From Shimia_B sp039815465 (lineage in GTDB: Bacteria > Pseudomonadota > Alphaproteobacteria > Rhodobacterales > Rhodobacteraceae), in the NCBI GenBank assembly GCA_039815465.1, contig JBCBZG010000001.1, positions 248,001 to 312,000 of the forward strand: a stretch of 64,000 nt of DNA, in the 5' to 3' direction. A program made the translations under genes and the position numbers. Positions 60,390-64,000 of the stretch are shown piece after piece. The notes under the pieces were generated by a model. It did not search any database. It was given only the letters and a program-made list of their open reading frames with translations, and was not told where the DNA came from. Positions within the stretch are counted from its first letter, which is position 1; the number at the start of each line of letters is the position of its first letter.

Positions 60390-62786
60390 ATGAAGGATCA
60401 ATACCGCGTTGTCGTCATCGGGGGGGGCGTCGTCGGCGCCTCCGTGGCCTATCACCTGACCAAATTCGGCTGGACGGATGTGGCGATCCTGGAACGCAAC
60501 GTGCTCACGGCGGGGTCCTCCTGGCATGCGGCGGGCGGCATCCATGCGCTCAATGCCGATCCAAACATGGCAGGCTTGCAAGCGTATACAATCGATTTGC
60601 TGAGCGAGATCGAGGCCGAGAGCGGCATTGATATCGGCCTCCACATGACCGGCGGCGTCACGGTGGCTTGCGCGCCCGAGCGCTGGGAATGGCTGCAATC
60701 CGCCTACCGCACCTTCCAAACCATCGGCATCGAAGACTGCCACCTGATGACGCCCGAAGAGATCAAGAAATCCTGCCCCATCATGTCCACCGAGGGCGTG
60801 ATCGGCGGCCTCTGGGCCGATCGTGAAGGCTACGTTGACACCACAGGCACCGTCCACGCCTACGCCCGCGCCGCCAAAGAGCGCGGCGCCGACATCATCG
60901 AACACAACAAGGTCGAGGAGCTAAACTGGAAAGGCGACCACTGGGAGGTCGTGACCGAAAAGGGCACCATCAAGGCCGAGCATGTGGTGAACGCAGGCGG
61001 CCTTTGGGCCAAACAGTGCGGGCGTATGGTGGGCCTCGACCTGCCGGTGTCGCCGCTCGCCCACCACTACTTCCTGACCGAAACGATCCCAGAGCTCGAA
61101 AAGCTCGACTTTGAGATGCCCATGACCGTGGACCTCGAAGGCTTCACCTATATGCGCCAGGACAAAAAGGGCATCCTTGTGGGCATCTACGAGGTCGATC
61201 ACCAGCACTGGATGATGGACGGCGCGCCCTGGAACTACGGGATCGAGCTCCTGCAAGAGGACCCCGACCGGATCGAGCGGGAGCTCATGCTCGCCTTTGA
61301 ACGCTACCCGGTTCTCAACGACGTGGGCATTCAAAGCTGGGTCAACGGCGCCTTTACCTTCAGCCCCGATGGCAACCCGCTCGTGGGGCCTGTGTCGAGC
61401 GTCCCGAACTACTGGCTCGCCTGCGGTGTGATGGCGGGCTTCCTCCAGGGTGGCGGCGTGGGCAAAACGCTCGCCGAATGGATGATCCACGGCGACACGG
61501 AAACGGACGCCTGGTCGATGGATATCGCCCGATATGGGCCACAGCACTCAAACAAGGACTACATCAAACAGACGACGGGCCAGTTCTACTCCCGCCGCTT
61601 CGTGATGAGCTACCCGAACGAGCAGCTCCCCGCAGGACGCCCCATGCGCATGGCCCCGGCCTATAGCGCCATGACCGCCGCAGGCGCGCGCTGGGGCGTG
61701 AGCTGGGGGCTGGAAACCCCGCTCTATTTCGCCCCGCCGGAGTTCACGGAGACCCCGAGCCTCAACCGCACCGACGCCACGCCATTCGTGGAGGCCGAAT
61801 GCAAAGCCGCGCGGGAGGCCGCCGCACTGCTCGACATCACCGGCTTTTCCCGGTTCGAGGTGTCAGGCCCCAACGCGCAGATGTGGCTCGACAAACTTTT
61901 CTCCACCAAACTCCCCGGACCAGGCCGCGCGCGACTGGCCGTGATGCTGTCGGATGAGGGCAAGCTCAAAGGCGACCTAACGCTCTTCAACTGGGGCGAT
62001 GGAAGCTGGTGGATCATGGGAAGCTACTACCTGCGCGAGTGGCACATGCGCTGGTTCAACGACCACATGATCGACGGGGTGGAGGTCCGCGATATCGCCG
62101 ACACGATCTGCGGCTTCTCCGTCAGCGGTCCAAAGGCCCGCGATGTGCTACACGCGCTCAACCCCGACATTGACCTGAAATTCATGCAATGCGGCACCTA
62201 CGACCTGGGCCTCCTGCGCTGCAAAATGGGCCGCCTGTCCGTTACGGGCGAGCTCGGATACGAGATCCACTGCCCCGCCAACGAACACATCCGCCTGCGC
62301 GAGATCCTGCTAGAGGCAGGCGCCGCGCACGGCCTCAAGGAAATCGGCTTCAACGCGCTCCTGTCGCTCCGGATCGAAAAAAGCTTTGGCATCTGGTCAG
62401 CGGAATTCACCCAGGACCGCACAGCCGCCATGACCGGCATGGACCGCTGGATTGACTGGACGAAAGGCGACTTCATCGGCAAAGCGGCCGCCGAACAGGA
62501 ACGCGCCTCTGGCCCGTCGCAAAAGCTGGTGACGCTGGGCCTCGACAGCCCCGCCGCCGATTGCGCAGGCTACGAGCCCGTCTGGTCGGGCGGCACCCGC
62601 GTGGGCTTTACGACGTCGGGAGCCTATGGCCACAGCGTCGGGCAATCCATCGCCATGGCCATGGTCGACCCGGCCTACGCGGAACCGGGCACCGAATTGT
62701 CCGTCCACGTCGTGGGGATCGAACGGCAGGCCAAAGTGCTGACGCCCTCCCCCTATGACCCCAACGGCGCCGCGATGCGAGGGTGA
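60390..62786 (+). CDS. DMGDH/sarcosine dehydrogenase-like flavoprotein with GcvT domain (copy 2)
   Basis: A 798-residue protein of the same architecture as the copy at 36926-39361: a DAO-type FAD domain with GGGVVG (11-16) and GSSWH with His46 in the covalent-FAD position, then GcvT-like folate domains (ITGFSRFEVSGPNAQ, GELGYEIHCPANEH, TTSGAYGHSVGQ). The two copies share layout but differ widely in sequence, so they probably act on different N-methyl amines. A GGGGG site precedes ATG 60390. It is followed 84 bp later by a second MttB-like gene on the same strand. Confidence 0.9.
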   Translation: MKDQYRVVVIGGGVVGASVAYHLTKFGWTDVAILERNVLTAGSSWHAAGGIHALNADPNMAGLQAYTIDLLSEIEAESGIDIGLHMTGGVTVACAPERWEWLQSAYRTFQTIGIEDCHLMTPEEIKKSCPIMSTEGVIGGLWADREGYVDTTGTVHAYARAAKERGADIIEHNKVEELNWKGDHWEVVTEKGTIKAEHVVNAGGLWAKQCGRMVGLDLPVSPLAHHYFLTETIPELEKLDFEMPMTVDLEGFTYMRQDKKGILVGIYEVDHQHWMMDGAPWNYGIELLQEDPDRIERELMLAFERYPVLNDVGIQSWVNGAFTFSPDGNPLVGPVSSVPNYWLACGVMAGFLQGGGVGKTLAEWMIHGDTETDAWSMDIARYGPQHSNKDYIKQTTGQFYSRRFVMSYPNEQLPAGRPMRMAPAYSAMTAAGARWGVSWGLETPLYFAPPEFTETPSLNRTDATPFVEAECKAAREAAALLDITGFSRFEVSGPNAQMWLDKLFSTKLPGPGRARLAVMLSDEGKLKGDLTLFNWGDGSWWIMGSYYLREWHMRWFNDHMIDGVEVRDIADTICGFSVSGPKARDVLHALNPDIDLKFMQCGTYDLGLLRCKMGRLSVTGELGYEIHCPANEHIRLREILLEAGAAHGLKEIGFNALLSLRIEKSFGIWSAEFTQDRTAAMTGMDRWIDWTKGDFIGKAAAEQERASGPSQKLVTLGLDSPAADCAGYEPVWSGGTRVGFTTSGAYGHSVGQSIAMAMVDPAYAEPGTELSVHVVGIERQAKVLTPSPYDPNGAAMRG

Positions 62787-62814
62787 AACCATGACACGTC
62801 CCTCCCCCAAGGCG

Positions 62815-62861
62815 CCGATTTCTTTCAAAGAAATCGGACCGAAATCTTTGAAAGATTTCGG
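62815..62861. repeat. Two tandem perfect palindromes between the flavoprotein and MttB-like genes
   Basis: The first palindrome has arms CCGATTTCTTT (62815-62825) and AAAGAAATCGG (62827-62837) around one C. The second has arms CCGAAATCTTT (62839-62849) and AAAGATTTCGG (62851-62861) around one G. They sit 9 bp before an MttB-like start. As RNA they form two stacked hairpins; as DNA they could be a double operator. Confidence 0.8.
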
Positions 62862-62870
62862 GGCCCCAGG

Positions 62871-64000
62871 ATGAACGCTCCGGGGCGCACCCGAACGTCG
62901 CGACGGCGGCAGGGCAAACCGACCGCGCCGGAAGGGCGGCGGGTGAACTACAAGCAACTGCGCAACCCGTTTCCGCCCATGGACGCGGTGTCCACGGATG
63001 AGGCCCACGCCATCCACGACACCGCGCTCCGCGTCCTTGAAGAGCTCGGGATGCGGGTCCTCTTGCCCGAGGCACGCGCGGTCTACGAGGCTGGGGGCGC
63101 GCGCATCGACGGGGACATGGTCTATATCGGCCGCGACATGGTCGAAGCTGCGCTCGCCGCGGCCCCCAAATCATTTCCCCTCAAAGGCGCCACACCGGAC
63201 CGCGACCTGGTGATCGAGCTCGGCTCCCTCACGTTTCAGCCCGGCGCGGGCGCCCCCCACGCCACGTGCCGCGTGAAGGGCCGCCGTCCCGGCACGTCCC
63301 GAGACTTCCGCGAGCTCGTCCAGATCACCCACCACTTCGACGCGCTTCACCTCGTGCCGACGCTGGTGGAAGCGCAGGACATCCCCATCCACCTGCGCCA
63401 CTACGACATGGTCAAAACCGCTCTCGTCCACTCGGACCGGGCGTTCTTTATCTACTCCCGCGGCACGCCCCAAATCCAAGACGCGTTCGAGATGATGCGC
63501 CTCTACCGCGGGCTCTCGCAGGACGAGTTCGAGGCCGCGCCCTACAGCTATACCATCATCAACACCAACAGCCCCCGCACGCTCGACATCCCCATGGCGC
63601 AAGGCATCATGGACTTCGCCAAAGCCGGGCAGATCTCCATCATCACACCCTTCACACTCATGGGAGCTATGGCCCCGATCACGCCTGCGGGCGCGGTGAC
63701 ACTGAGCCATGCGGAGGCCCTCGCCGCCATCACACTGGGCCAGCTCACCCGCCCCGGCGCGCCGCAGATGTACGGCACGTTTACCTCCAACGTGGATATG
63801 AAATCGGGCGCCCCCGCCTTTGGGACGCCCGAACATTTCCGCGCCTCGCTGCTCGCGGGGCAGCTCGCACGGCTCATCGGCCTGCCCTGGCGCTGCGCGT
63901 CCGGCTCTGCGGCCAATATCAACGACGCTCAGGGGGCCAATGAAAACCAGCTCGCCATGTGGGGCTGCCTCATGGCGGGCGCCACCACCATCGTTCACGC
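62871..64000 (+). CDS. Trimethylamine methyltransferase (MttB) superfamily protein (copy 2), 3' end off window
   Basis: About 376 residues are visible before the right edge. A basic head (PGRTRTSRRRQGKPT) is followed by the MttB-type AHAIHDTALRVLEELGMRVLLPEA block. Later segments such as FTLMGAMAPITPAGAVTLSHAEAL and GQLARLIGLPWRCASGSAANINDAQGANE are family features. No in-frame UAG is seen. It differs clearly from copy 1 at 39544-41061. It is co-directional with the flavoprotein gene, suggesting sequential demethylation of one substrate (inference). Confidence 0.88.
   Translation, partial: MNAPGRTRTSRRRQGKPTAPEGRRVNYKQLRNPFPPMDAVSTDEAHAIHDTALRVLEELGMRVLLPEARAVYEAGGARIDGDMVYIGRDMVEAALAAAPKSFPLKGATPDRDLVIELGSLTFQPGAGAPHATCRVKGRRPGTSRDFRELVQITHHFDALHLVPTLVEAQDIPIHLRHYDMVKTALVHSDRAFFIYSRGTPQIQDAFEMMRLYRGLSQDEFEAAPYSYTIINTNSPRTLDIPMAQGIMDFAKAGQISIITPFTLMGAMAPITPAGAVTLSHAEALAAITLGQLTRPGAPQMYGTFTSNVDMKSGAPAFGTPEHFRASLLAGQLARLIGLPWRCASGSAANINDAQGANENQLAMWGCLMAGATTIVH

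Noticed and set aside
1..64000. Mobile elements, CRISPR arrays, tRNA or rRNA genes
   Set aside because: I looked for transposase-like proteins, regularly spaced repeats and cloverleaf or rRNA sequences and saw none. Small RNAs could still be missed by eye.

Overview
The window looks like chromosomal DNA from a high-GC alphaproteobacterium of the order Rhodobacterales (Roseobacter-like). The signs are the lptF-lptG-lptD-surA-pdxA-rsmA supra-operon, pepA-holC, prfA-prmC, a Fur/Mur-type regulator, TAXI-type TRAP transport, and many GcvT-fused dimethylglycine-dehydrogenase-like flavoproteins and non-pyrrolysine MttB-family methyltransferases. Genes are very tightly packed: stop/start overlaps (ATGA, GTGA, TGATG) are the rule and no gene-free stretch exceeds 300 bp. 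I saw no tRNA, rRNA, CRISPR array, insertion sequence or phage gene.

Layout. 1-1645: an RND-type efflux adaptor (cut by the window edge) divergent from its likely TetR repressor. 1772-5964: a five-gene envelope operon (OmpA-like, XpaC-like, solute-binding/OmpA fusion, von Willebrand A, Coq4-like). 6238-9585: a TAXI-TRAP transporter with a strong intrinsic terminator between binding protein and permease. 9586-11528: holC and pepA. 11663-19049: LPS transport, outer-membrane chaperone, vitamin B6 and rRNA methylation genes. 19053-21659: a DUF4167 protein and the release-factor pair prmC/prfA. 21722-26959: a small secreted protein, a DUF1499 protein, and an amine/guanidino catabolic operon (M20 amidohydrolase, class III aminotransferase, two agmatinase-family enzymes). 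27002-32894: mazG, PhyH dioxygenase, FAD protein, nucleoside hydrolase, GNAT and selO. 32891-36759: two EamA transporters around a Fur-family gene, then enolase.

36926-43867: a DMGDH-like flavoprotein divergent from an MttB-family methyltransferase, a LysR regulator, a Sel1-repeat protein and a di-haem peroxidase. 44030-51015: a sugar-acid catabolic locus of two divergent operons around a palindromic GntR-type operator (glycerate kinase, GntR, Gfo/Idh/MocA, isopropylmalate-DH-like; then ABM, MBL hydrolase, DUF1537 kinase, 2H-type DUF1045). 51018-52661: a ThDP enzyme. 52728-57598: a polysaccharide operon (RmlB-like, RmlA-like, ExoY-like sugar transferase, GalE, UDP-glucuronate epimerase). 57849-60272: glmM and a formylglycine-generating enzyme. 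60390-64000: a second DMGDH-like/MttB-like pair, running off the right edge.

The most unusual observations are these. The RmlA-like and RmlB-like proteins are adjacent and have both lost their catalytic signatures. The XpaC/SBP-OmpA/VWA operon ends in a protein with an exact Coq4-type HDxxH-x11-E motif. The DMGDH-like plus MttB-like partnership occurs twice with no corrinoid protein in sight. Several strong palindromic RNA or DNA elements lie between genes. All functional names rest on reading motifs by eye; no database search was run.
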